From assembly GCA_029204225.1 (NCBI GenBank), contig CM055093.1:35104525-35168524 (forward strand): 64,000 nucleotides of DNA. Direction: 5' to 3'. Positions within the stretch are counted from its first letter, which is position 1. Every line of letters starts with the position of its first letter. The DNA comes from Diphasiastrum complanatum (taxonomy: Eukaryota; Streptophyta; Lycopodiopsida; Lycopodiales; Lycopodiaceae). A program made the translations under genes and the position numbers. This document shows, piece by piece, positions 1 to 27,300 of this stretch. The notes under the pieces were generated by a model that was not told the DNA's origin, ran no database searches, and saw only the letters and a list, made by a program, of their open reading frames with translations.

Positions 1-362
1 TAGAGTTTCCACAAAAGTACACAAATTGAATCATTCACATTCTACATGCAAAAGCTAGAAACTTGATATAGGATCTTGAAGAATTCTAAAACCTTTCTTA
101 TGCATCAAAACTCACCACAATCCAACAATTAGGGAGGTAAATCGGCCTACTACAAGTATTTTGATCTACATTGAGCTCTGGATTACAAAAATTCTCATTC
201 TACACATGAAAAATGCTTGATTTTGACTAGGAATCACTCTAGCATGCTCTAGAATTGGTGATACCTCCAAATCACTAACTAGAAATGGCTCCTCCTCCAA
301 ATAGCCTGCAACAAAGCTCTGATACCATGTGAAGAAAATCAGATCACAAAGACCTAATTATA
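1..362 (-). mobile_element. 5' end of a minus-strand Copia-type element running off the left edge
   Basis: Positions 316-327 read as the reverse complement of the plant initiator Met-tRNA primer-binding site. This places the internal region of a minus-strand LTR element to the left, beyond the window, and the start of its 5' LTR at 328. The LTR is cut after about 35 bases by the LTR of the next element. The 315 bases left of the site have no coding potential and would be untranslated leader. A stretch around 207-235 resembles one around 6120-6155, so this element and the one at 4.2-6.2 kb are probably relatives. The primer-site match is direct; the rest is inferred. Confidence 0.6.
316..327 (-). 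other. Primer-binding site, initiator Met-tRNA
   Basis: The reverse complement is TGGTATCAGAGC, the canonical 12-base primer site of plant Copia and many Gypsy elements. It is followed on the + strand by TG, as expected for an LTR boundary. Confidence 0.75.
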
Positions 363-603
363 GTTAAAATAGCAATGATCGACTTATACAGTGCTTTCTT
401 ATTTCGACGGCACCACGTGTGCTTAGTTCTAGAGTTATCGGGCCATCTTTCTTTTACGAGCCCTTTAAGTGCTTTTAAGCAACTGATCTTTGTACTTACT
501 TATCAGTTGAATATACAGTTTGTTGAGAGCAATTATGTTGTCTTGTCTTGTTGCACTTGACGTTGTGCTGTGGTGATTGATCTGGTCGGGTGTTTAGACT
601 GTG
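363..603 (+). repeat. Left LTR of Copia element 1
   Basis: Matches 3934-4174 over its whole 241-bp length with scattered substitutions. The shared block starts GTTAAAATAGCAATGATCGA and ends CTGTG. The boundaries are the limits of shared sequence and lack clean TG/CA ends. Confidence 0.8.
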
Positions 604-1872
604 TTTTCTTAACTTGACATCAGAGCCTCTTGGTGGCTTGATATCACCGGACAAGAACAGAGAGCTGCGAATTCACGACGGTTTGTTGGCTAGGAAGCAC
701 AAAACTGAGTCTTTGGATATTCGTGGAATAGCTCAAAATTGTAAGAAGATTCAGAGGCAGGGGATTGTCAGCTGAATCAGAGGGCAAGCAAAAAGTGAAG
801 CTGAAAATCTTCTGAAGGGTTGCTTGGCATGTGTGATTGGTTTGAATCCAATCGAACACCGTTTGAAGAGCGGTTTGGACAAAACATTGCCTGTTGTAGG
901 GCGACCTCAGCAAGATAGGAGCTGCTAGTGAAAGCTCAGGGAAAGCCTGAGTAAAGCCCAATATATCCTTCTCTTCAAAGCTGCTAGGGTTTCAAAGTGC
1001 AAAATCGTGGATATCTCCTTGTAGGAGGACCTTTTTCGAGCTGTAAGTTGCTGAGGAAGGGCGCCCTAGTAAGGAGAATCAGCCTGTAAGAGGCCGTGGA
1101 AGGCCGTGGATTAGATAGAGAGCTGGATCGCGATTAGCAGCCAGAAAACCCGTGAGAAAGCCATAGCCAGGGGAGCTTGGAGAGCGAAGGAGGCAGGCAG
1201 ACCTCGCGCGTGCCCAGTCGCGCAACTACCATAGCGTTTGGAGGGGTCTAGCGCTTGCAAGGAATCCATTTCAGCGTGTTGAAGGAACCTCGACCATCGG
1301 ATCATGTCTATTGAAGATCTATGATGGAAAATGGAGAAATATAGGCCGTAGGATCAAGGGCCACCGTTGGGATGCATGTGAAAATCCCTGAAGGGGTCTG
1401 AAGTGCAAAGTGCATTGCAACTTCATTAAAAATCTTCAATCTGAAAAAATTGTTGGGTCCCAAGTTTTTGAAGGTGAAGTTTCTTCACACTGAAGAAATA
1501 GTTCAAAAACCCAAATTGCCCTTATTTTCACCTCCTTTAGCCTATTTTGGCCAAACGAAAGGCTATAGCCTCCAAACGAAGGGCATCTTGACTATACCTG
1601 CAAGTACGGTACACCAAAACAGAGTGATTTCTGTGGAGAAAGTGTTTAAAATGCATCAGAAGTGATTTCACCATTCCACTGGGCAGGTAGTTGGTAGTTG
1701 GTGACGAGAAGCATTTCGGAAAGCGACGCCAGTTTGGCTTTCAATTTGGCGAAAGAGCGGCGGGTGGCCTGGTAAGCCAAAAACTGCAGGTCATTATTTG
1801 TGATTTCTGACATTACGATTGGCTTCGGCATACGTTTTATAGCCTACAGGTGGAGTTTCAAGTCGTTTGGAG

Positions 1873-3841
1873 ATGGCAAACATTAATGAGGCAATTTTGG
1901 GCAATGCAAGCAAACTTGATGAGGCTTCTAACTACAACATCTAGAAATTCAAAATGAAGAGCATTTTGATGGAAAAAGAATTATGGGAGATTGTGGTAGG
2001 TATTGAAATCCGACCAAATACCACTCCAGGTGATATGAGGGCCTTTGATAAAAAGGCGCAGAGAGCATTGTCCTTAATCAATCTTTCAGTGAAAGACCAT
2101 GTAATCAATTACTTAGACACTCCTTGGGATACATACTCTCCATGTAGTGTATCACCTGAATCTAAGATACCAAAATGGTATGAAAAGATCATGAAAGACG
2201 CAAAGCTAAATCAACCAGGATCCATCACACAAGGAGAAGTGAGAAGATCAACGCGGGAAATGAAGTCTCCCGATCGTTATCATGTGAACTATGCCCTAAT
2301 GAGTGACATTTTGAAGTGCCGAGAACCATCAACCTTTGATGAGGCAAAAGATCACAAAGAATGGCAAAGGGCAATGGAAGAGGAAATAGAATCTATCCAT
2401 AGGCATGATACATGGGAGTTGGTGGATCTACCACTTGGAAAGAAACCCATTGACAACAAATGGGTGTGTAGAACAAAGTTTCATGCGGATGGCACGATAG
2501 CAAAGCATAAAGCACGCCTAGTAGTGAAGGGTTATGAGCAAAGCAAAGGAATTGGCTATGAAGAGACATTTGCTCCAATGGCTAAGTGGACTGCGCTACG
2601 TCTTATCATTGCCTTAGCATCTCATTTTGGGTGGAAAATCCATCAAATGGATGTGAAGTCCACTTTTTTGAATGGTGACTTAGAGGATGAAGTTTACATG
2701 GTCCAACTGCAGGGCTTTATGGCAAAAGGGCAAGAACAAAAGGTATGTAAACTACACAAAGCACTTTATGGCCTTAAGCAAGCGCCACGCGCATGGTATG
2801 GACACATTGACAAGTACTTTCTTTCTCATGGGTTTGTAAGAACAAATTCAGATCCAAACCTTTATGTTCTTATAAATGATGACAAAATTGCCTTGATTGT
2901 ACTTTACGTTGATGATATCATTATCACGGGCAATGATGAGAACCTCACTCGTTCTATCAAAGCCAACTTATGCAAGCAGTTTGAGATGACAAATTTGGAT
3001 CTTATGCACTATTGCTTGGCAAACTGGCAATGATATCAGGTTATGTCAAAACAAGTATGTGGGCGAGATATTGGAGAGATTTCACATGACAGAGTGCAAA
3101 CCTTCCATCACCCCTTGCGAAGCTGGTAAGAAATTATCTCGTGTTGATGATAGTGCACATGTTGACGCTACTCTATTTCGTCAGCTAGTTGGAAGTTTGA
3201 TATATCTTACAACTACACGTCCTGATATCTGCTATGCTGTAAGTTTGATTAGCCAATTCATGTCATCACCCACTATGGACCATTGGAAAACTGCAAAAAG
3301 GATTTTGAGGTATGTGAAAGGTACACCTAACCTTGGCCTAATCTACAAAAGACAGAGTGTTTTACCTAAGTTGCAGGGTTATGTTGACGCTGATTGGGCA
3401 TGAAGTATAGATGATAGAAAGTCAACAACAAGTTATGCCTTCAATTTTGGTAGCGGTTGTTTTTCATGGTCTAGCAAGAAGCAAGATACTATTTCTCTTT
3501 CTTCTACAGAAGCCGAATATAAAGCGTTGAGTTCTGCTACCCAGGAAGCTATTTGGCTACGTAAGTTATTATGTGAGATTGGCATGAAGCAGGTAAATCC
3601 TACTGTTATTTTTTGTGACAGTCAAAGTGGAATACAATTGGCTAAGAATCCTATCTTTCACGCAAGGACAAAACATATTGAGGTGAAATATCACTTTGTG
3701 CGTGAGAAGTTACAATATGAAGATATAAGTATTGTACATTGTTCTACGTTATTACAAGTTGCTGATATATTTACAAAAGCGTTAAGTAAAAAAAAGTTTG
3801 AGACTTTTAGAGCCAAACTTGGCATAGATCTCGTTATGTAA
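1873..3841 (+). pseudogene. Copia gag-RT-RNase H remnant (in-frame deletion fusion)
   Basis: The gag start is read at 1873 (MANINEAILGNASK). An in-frame TAG at 1942-1944 stands where Trp is usual (NIW-KF). The next open stretch (1954-3033) begins with the gag N-terminus (KELWEIVVG) and after about 55 residues passes straight into the pre-RT linker and RT. The RT shows RAMEEEIESI, KARLVVKGY, the palm MDVKSTFLNG, GLKQAPRAWY and the catalytic YVDDIIITG. The zinc knuckle, protease and integrase are therefore deleted. A frameshift near 3033 leads to the RNase H connection (LVGSLIYLTTTRPDI). A TGA at 3401-3403 interrupts DADWA, and the RNase H then runs to 3841 (SSTEAEYKAL, CDSQSGIQLAKNP). It cannot make a polyprotein. 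Confidence 0.9.
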
Positions 3842-3933
3842 AAGGCCTTTACTTGTAATACTATCATGGAGGTATGTTCCATGAATAGAGTAAACTCTAA
3901 AATAAAGAGAGACGTTGATCATTGAGGGAGAGA

Positions 3934-4174
3934 GTTAAAATAGCAATGATCGACTTACACTGTGCTTTCTTATTTTGACGACACCACGTGTGCTTAGTTC
4001 TAGAGTTATCGGGCCATCTTTCTTTTACGAGCCCTTTGAGTGCTTTTAAGCAGCTGATCTTTGTACTTACTTATCAGTTGAATATACAGTTTGTTGAGAG
4101 CAATTCTGTTGTCTTGTCTTATTGTACTTGATGTTGTGATGTGGTGATTGATCCGGTCGGGTGTTTAAACTGTG
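3934..4174 (+). repeat. Right LTR of Copia element 1
   Basis: Second copy of the 241-bp direct repeat, directly after a GAGGGAGAGAG-type polypurine tract. Confidence 0.8.
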
Positions 4175-4185
4175 AATCTTTGACA

Positions 4186-5804
4186 AGTTGAGTGTTGTTG
4201 AAAGTCACCTTTCCTTTGGCTTGGAGAGATTCATCAAAAAGTACATCTCTCCAAGCCAAAGGAAGTCACCTTTCCTTTGGCTTGAAAATGAATGAACATC
4301 CGAGTGTATAAGGTCAAGAGGAGAGTTAGATCTTATCAAAGATCTTTTGAAATGAAGCTTATGAGATTTGGAGAGTCCACAAGCATCACAAAGCTTGCCA
4401 CACTTGGATATGGTTTTGGGAAGTCCTCTTGCTAGCTCCTTTGTCACCATGGTCTCCATAGCTTTGTAGTTAGGATGGCCTAACCTTTTGTGCCATAATT
4501 CCACTTGAGCTCCTCCCTTGCCATGTTCACACTTCCAACCATCACATTAGCATCCAATTTGAATAACCTCCCTTGCTTGAAACCACTAGCAATACATTTT
4601 TCATCTTTCAAGATAGAACATGCTCCATGCTTGAAATGTACATCTAATCCACTATCCATAAGTTGTCCTACACCCAACAAGTTCTTTGTAATTGAAGGTA
4701 CATAAAGAACATTGTCTAGATCTACTTTTTTAGATGATCCTAGACATAAAGGAATGGATCCAACACCTACAATCTCACATTCTTGATCACTTGTAGTGAA
4801 GATAAATCTCTTAGAATTATTGTAAGAAAGTAGATTAGAAAAGTAGTCTTTTTAGTGAGTCATGTGAGAGCTTGCCCCACTATCAATCCACCAAGTGTCT
4901 TGATTAGATGTTTGTGGTGAGGATACCATCAAAGATAGATTGCCTTCTTCCTCCTCCTCAAGCACAAGATTGCCTTGATTGTCCTTCTCTTGGGCATTCT
5001 TCTTCTTGTAGCACTCGGATGCAAAATGTCCATTTTTTTCACAAAAGAAACACTTTAGCTTCTTCTTGTACTTCTTGCTCTTGCCTTTGGAACTTGATGC
5101 TCCATCTTTGTTCTCCATCTCCATGTCTTGATTCTTTTTGGAAGGAAACTTCTTCTTCTTGCCTTTCAAAGAAAAGTTAACTTTTTCATCACCATCATTC
5201 AAAGATAAGGAACTCATCCTACTTTTGATATGAAGCATTCTACTCTCCTCACTAACAAGCACACTTTGAAGTTTTTCAATACTAGGAAGTGAATCTTGAA
5301 TAGCAAAGGTTTGAACAAGATTGGAATAATCATCTCCTAATCCATTCAAAATGATTTGAACTAATTTATCATCTTTGATTTTATCATCTATAGAAGACAA
5401 CTCCTTATTCAAAGATTTGATCCTAAAGACATAATTCTGGGCACTTTCACTACTTCCTTTCATGCATTGAAGGATTTGATTCCTAAGCATGAGTATCCTT
5501 GAAGTGTTCTTGGATCCATAAATGGCTTTAATGAATCCCATGCCTCTTTGGATGTGGTACAAGATGAGATTTCTTTCAAAAGTTCATTACTTACATTCAT
5601 TTTTATGCAAGGTAATGCAACTCTACATCTCTTTTTGTACTTAACCAACTCAACTCCTCCTTGAGGTTCTACTTCCACCTCAACTACTATGTCATAAAGA
5701 TCATGAAGTACAAGCAAAGACTCCATTCGAACTATCCAAGTAGCATAATCAGTGGATGTAAGTCTTTCACTTGCTTCAAGCAAAAAACCACCCATTGATG
5801 CCAT
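4186..5804 (-). pseudogene. Copia element 2: gag, protease and pre-integrase remnant
   Basis: Read on the minus strand from the ATG at 5804 (MASMGGFLLEASERLTSTDY). The first part is Copia gag (WIVRMESLL, EAWDSL), with a frameshift near 5500. A lysine-rich stretch follows, then a zinc knuckle CFFCEKNGHFASEC fitting CX2CX4HX4C, and the retropepsin site WWIDSGASSHMTH. A stop follows near 4853. The reading then continues through the pre-integrase region (NLLGVGQLMDSGL) and, after a frameshift near 4505, ELWHKRLGHPNY and a CX2C pair. At 4205-4284 the frame jumps to a WRDVLFDES-like motif normally found after integrase, so most of the integrase is missing and RT is absent. Truncated where it meets the LTR of element 1. 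Confidence 0.85.
4204..4284. repeat. Fold-back: 17-19 bp inverted repeat plus 20-bp direct repeat
   Basis: Arms 4213-4229 (CCTTTGGCTTGGAGAGA) and 4246-4262 are exact reverse complements around a 16-base loop. The stem extends by two more pairs. The 20 bases GTCACCTTTCCTTTGGCTTG at 4204-4223 recur at 4265-4284. The structure sits at the deletion join inside Copia element 2. Confidence 0.9.
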
Positions 5805-6254
5805 TTTTGAATGTGAAAAAGCACTAGAAATTCTTATGGTTTCTCTAAGAGATCTGAACCTAAAGTCTTCTAGCAATTTAGAAAGCTTATAGACTCAATC
5901 CTATCACTCATGAACCAATCTAGAATGATGAAAATTTAGATTCTAGTCTCAAACTTGCAAAATCACTCCTTAATCTATGATTATTAGCAATTTCTTTCTT
6001 TAACCTCAACATACACTCAAAAAATCAGAGAAGATAAATTAGTGCACCTAATTCAAGCTTCAATTTTAATTTTTTGGCTGATCTAATCCAAGAACTAATC
6101 AAGGGATTAGATTCACTATAGAAAATGCTTGATTTTGCACCAAAAATCACTCAAATTGGGTATGTGAGTCAAATTCTAATTTTTTTTGAAATTTCTCAGT
6201 CAAAACCGGAGATGTACGGCCTCACACGTGTGAAAAAGGATTCCTACAGCCCAC

Positions 6255-6258
<4 letters not shown>
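5805..6258 (-). mobile_element. Leader region upstream of Copia element 2 gag
   Basis: No coding potential. It lies 5' of the gag start on the minus strand and shares a short stretch (around AAAATGCTTGATTTTG) with the leader of the element at 1-327. No primer site or LTR edge could be recognised before the microsatellite at 6259, so the element is probably truncated or interrupted here. Confidence 0.4.

Positions 6259-6331
<73 letters not shown>
6259..6331. repeat. (AG)n microsatellite, about 36 units
   Basis: Pure dinucleotide run of 73 bases. The flanking 6332-7205 contains no feature I recognise. Confidence 0.98.
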
Positions 6332-6334
<3 letters not shown>

Positions 6335-7205
6335 TTGATCAAGCCTGCAACATAACACAGAACAACACTTAGGCTATTTGATTCAGACAACAGAAACAGA
6401 GCAGACACAATAGTAACAATAGTCATAAGCAAAGAAAGCAAATAGGTAACAGATAAATTGTAGACTTCCATTTTTATTTTCAGGTTGAGAATGGACATAC
6501 CGTGCTACTTCAGAAGCCAATATATACAACTGATTGTGACGTTCAATTTCATTTCATTTCTTCTATTTTCAATGTGATCTTATGCTTGGTTTGTCGAACA
6601 TGGTTTAGAATTTGCTAAGTGATGGTTTATGCCCTTTGATCTTTGGCTTAGTAGGAGAGCACCTATAGCTTCATTACAAAATCAAGCATCTACTACACAT
6701 AGAAGATGTAAACTTAACAAGAACTTGTCAAAATCACTTATGTATGATAATTGTTCCTGTCCGTACAATGGCCGTACTACAACTCACACGTGAGAACTCA
6801 TACATATAAGAAAAATAGCATTCTATATACAAAAATTCACTATATCACCACCAAGATGCAAAAAATGGATGTAGAACCCAAAGATATATCTTTCATAAGA
6901 ATGAATGAGAGAGATGAATTTCTTCCACACTTGTATGCCAATTTATAATGGCCTCTTGCCCTATTTGAATTATCTTGCCCAAGCTTATCAACTTATGGAA
7001 TTTTCTAGAAACCTCTCCAAAAAGCTAGATAACTTGACTAGATTATGTATCTCTACTAACCAATTGTGAAGTTTGAGACTCCAAGCCCGTTGAGTTGCCA
7101 GCTGGCAGCGCAAAAAATTCCCCTTCATTTCTTTCGTGTCTTTTCGTTTTGCGTCACTTTGCGATTTTTGCGGTCTTGGCGGTATGTTTACGATTCATGA
7201 ATCGT

Positions 7206-7565
7206 TCATCCTTTTGTTTGTCCTGGAAGCACGCTGACTTTCGTGAATCGTTCAACCTTCGAGTCAAGGCTCGTTGACTTTCGCATTGCGACAAAGTTGT
7301 AGGAGTTCACCATTTCTGACACTCCCTCTTGAACCTTGCAGCTTTGTACGTTAAATCCAATTGTTTGCTTGGCAAAGAGTGGCTTGTCGAGCGGCTTCGT
7401 GAGCAGATCTGCAATCATGTCTTCTGATTTTATGTACTTGACCTGGAACTCTCCTTTCAAGATTAAATCTCGAATGTGATGGTACTTCAGAGGTACGTGT
7501 TTTGTCTTTGAATGGAAGACAAGATCTTGGGATAGATAAATGGCACTCTGAGAGTCCATCATCAT
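7206..7565 (-). pseudogene. Copia RNase H C-terminal fragment (minus strand)
   Basis: The translation begins DSQSAIYLSQDLVFHSKTKH and continues with IRDLI and EDMIADLLTKPLDK. This is the last third of a Copia RNase H, where the terminal D-T-K-P/A-L motif is characteristic. Only about 75 residues look conserved; the rest is read-through. The + strand neighbour at 7568 is an RT fragment of a Copia element in the opposite direction, so the two meet head to head. Confidence 0.8.
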
Positions 7566-7567
7566 TG

Positions 7568-7930
7568 TGACCGGAAGGATTCGAAGTCAAAGGCCAAGAG
7601 CACAAAGTGTGCAAGCTGCACAAAGCAATCTACGGTCTGAAACATGCCACAAGAGCATGGTTCGATAGAATCAACTCTTATCTCATTCAATTGGGATTTG
7701 CAAACAAATCAGTTGACTATAATGTTTATTCAAAGCATATAGGCACCAATTCAGTTCACATAGCTCTTTACGTAGATGATGCATTTATTTTGTCTGACGA
7801 CACTTCTTTTCTGCACACTACTAAGACTGATCTGTCAAAGAAATTTGACATGACTGATTTAGGAGCTGTTCATTCTTTGCTAGAAATAGACTTCAGAAGA
7901 AGATCCATCTTAACCAGCAGACATATCTAA
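7568..7930 (+). pseudogene. Copia reverse transcriptase C-terminal fragment
   Basis: The reading starts GFEVKGQEHKVCKLHKAIYG, with AIYGLKHATRAWF and the catalytic-site variant YVDDAFILS, and ends near DLGAVHSLLEIDF. The fragment covers the second half of the RT palm. N-terminal RT is absent and RNase H is not continuous with it. It begins within a few bases of the RNase H fragment on the other strand, which marks an inversion or insertion breakpoint. Confidence 0.8.
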
Positions 7931-7996
7931 AAGGCATTTTAGAAAAGTTTCGGTTTTTTTCGCATTTTCTTGAAATGTGACACTTGCATAGTTCAA

Positions 7997-8170
7997 AAGT
8001 TTAACTGTTTTTAACACACCTTTGGCTCTTTGAGAAAAATGCGAAGAGAGAAAAAATCCCGAAGGTTATCTATTTTCATGCGTTAAACTGTTTTAAAGAC
8101 ATCACTTTTGAGGGCACCTTCGGCTTCTTGCGAAAAATGCGAAGAGAGAAAAAAATCCTAAAGGTCATCT
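7997..8170. repeat. Two copies of an ~83-bp tandem repeat
   Basis: Both copies contain GTTTAACTG/GTTAAACTG, an ACCTTYGGCT core and ATGCGAAGAGAGAAAAAA followed by TCC-AAGGT-ATCT. They lie just 3' of the Copia RT fragment and were probably part of its 3' untranslated region. Confidence 0.75.
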
Positions 8171-8185
8171 AAAATAAACGAGGAA

Positions 8186-8495
8186 TGTTCCAGTGACGTC
8201 CTCGTCCGCGTCAACGATGCTGAATTATTGACCGTATATACTGTGTATAGTTGTCACAAAAGCCATATACTTCCAAGTACAACGACTTTTCTAATTAGGT
8301 GACCAACATTCAATGTAATTAATACACGGATGAAATCTATAAATAGATTGTCCAAACACAGATTAGTGGTTGCTCCGTCTATGAGACACATTATTTGAAC
8401 CTCCCAATTATGCCGTCATTTTTTGGTTGTAATTGCTATTTGTATTGTGCTTATGTGTAATATATCAGCAGCTTGCTTTTATCTGTGTACAACAT
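8186..8495 (+). mobile_element. Possible solo or 3' LTR with TATA box
   Basis: The stretch starts TGTTCC after a purine-rich AAACGAGGAA and ends GTACAACA. It follows a Copia RT fragment at the distance expected of a 3' LTR, and it contains a canonical TATAAATA. No second copy is in the window, so the LTR identity is inference. It lies 1.3 kb upstream of the FEY coding start and could contribute promoter activity. Confidence 0.35.
8338..8345 (+). promoter_or_regulatory. TATA box (TATAAATA)
   Basis: Perfect match to the plant TATA consensus in a 310-bp stretch that may be an LTR. It may drive transcription toward FEY, but this is uncertain. Confidence 0.4.
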
Positions 8496-9192
8496 AGATG
8501 AATGCATGTTGTGATTGAATACACTTTTAATGTTGTTTGATTGCGCTCATTTACTCACTCTGATCAGAACATGGACGTCTAAGACTCCTCAGTTTCTGAT
8601 CAGACGATGGCCGTCTTTGACGCTTGAGGAACTCGCGACATCATACTGCTCTTCCATTTATTTCAAAACTATTTTTTACATTGAATCTGATTTCAGTAGC
8701 ACTACACACACAAACCATCTTTAATCTCTTCAGTGGACTGTACTCTTATTTTAGAGTATGAATTAATTTTTAAGATCATGTTGGGCAATTAGAACACCTA
8801 AAGCTGTGATTATATTTAGCATAAGCTGTCTATTAGACTGTTTTTGCATTTAGTAGCTCATTATAACGGGAGAGCTGTTCCGCAATATTCCTGCTCTCTT
8901 CTCCGTTCGTGTTCTTCTATCTCCCTTGCCCCATCATGTTCAAGTTGAGTTTATTTGGCAATTTTGAGGCCAGGCCAATATGCATTTTCAACTTAGAGAT
9001 AAACTTTAGAGTTAAATTTTTTTTACTACTTCTAGTAGTTACTTTATTTATCTTTACATCTAAATTTGGCCATCGATGGTTGATTTTGAGCCATATAAGA
9101 AACCTTATAATCTAAAATGAAGCCATAAAAAATGAATTTCAACATTTGAGTTGTTTGTATTTGTCTATTTTTTTTAGCACTCCTATGAGAAT

Positions 9193-9276
9193 ATTTAGCT
9201 CATAAAGACTGAATTTTGTGCTCTATGCACTTACTATTTAGCTCATAAAGACTCTTTTGTGCTCTCTGCACTTACT
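9193..9276. repeat. Tandem duplication, ~42 bp x2
   Basis: The unit begins ATTTAGCTCATAAAGACT and ends with TGCACTTACT. Copies are at 9193-9235 and 9236-9276, differing by a 2-bp indel and a few substitutions. It lies in the probable 5' untranslated or promoter region of FEY. Confidence 0.85.
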
Positions 9277-9291
9277 TAGGTCTCCAAAAAG

Positions 9292-9317
9292 GGAGAGAGA
9301 GAGAGAGAGAGAGAGAG
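9292..9317. repeat. (GA)13 microsatellite upstream of FEY
   Basis: Pure GA run followed by GTGAGTGAGTG. GA tracts near transcription starts are common in plants (GAGA-type elements). A donor-like ATG|GTGAGT at about 9369-9374 suggests that a 5' untranslated exon with an intron could follow. Confidence 0.9.
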
Positions 9318-9831
9318 TGAGTGAGTGTGATTGATTTTGGGTTCATGTCTGCTGGAAAAGCAAGTTCTATGGTGAGTTTCTGCATTCTTTTTCTTTCATT
9401 TATTCATTCATTCAGAGCTAGCATTTGCTTATTCAATCTGCAATTGTCTTTGAAATTCTAGGCTGAGTACACTAGTTTGGGCATCGTTATTTCCTTTTTG
9501 TCTCAACTTTTGCATTATCGTGTTGCAGAATGCTGTAATATTTAAGTACTGTTGCTGTTATGGAGCTCTCACAGTGTCAATGAGCAACAACAGCAGCAAA
9601 CATTAGTGGGTTTTTTCGATCAACACACAAAAGATCAGCTGTGCAAATAAGTTTCTAGATTCATGAGCTACAAGCAGGCATGCCTTGCATTTGCGTGTGA
9701 AAATGCCCATCTGTTTTTTTTTCCTCTCGAAATGTCCATCTATTTGGTGCAATCCCACCAAGCCTTTTTTCAAAGAACAAAAAATGAACGGGAACTGGCG
9801 TTGATGCTATTGTAGGCTGGAGCAGTCAGCG

Positions 9832-27300
<17,469 letters not shown>

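Larger units (their letters stand above)
363..4174 (+). mobile_element. Copia element 1, internally deleted, with both LTRs
   Basis: Two 241-bp direct repeats (363-603 and 3934-4174) with roughly a dozen differences flank a Copia-like coding remnant. A purine-rich tract (about 3923-3933) immediately precedes the right LTR, and a degenerate primer-site sequence ending CATCAGAGCC lies just inside the left one. Order and strand are consistent with a + strand element of 3.8 kb. Protease and integrase are missing. No target-site duplication is visible, so one end may have recombined. The 1.27 kb between the left LTR and the gag start is non-coding leader. Confidence 0.85.
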
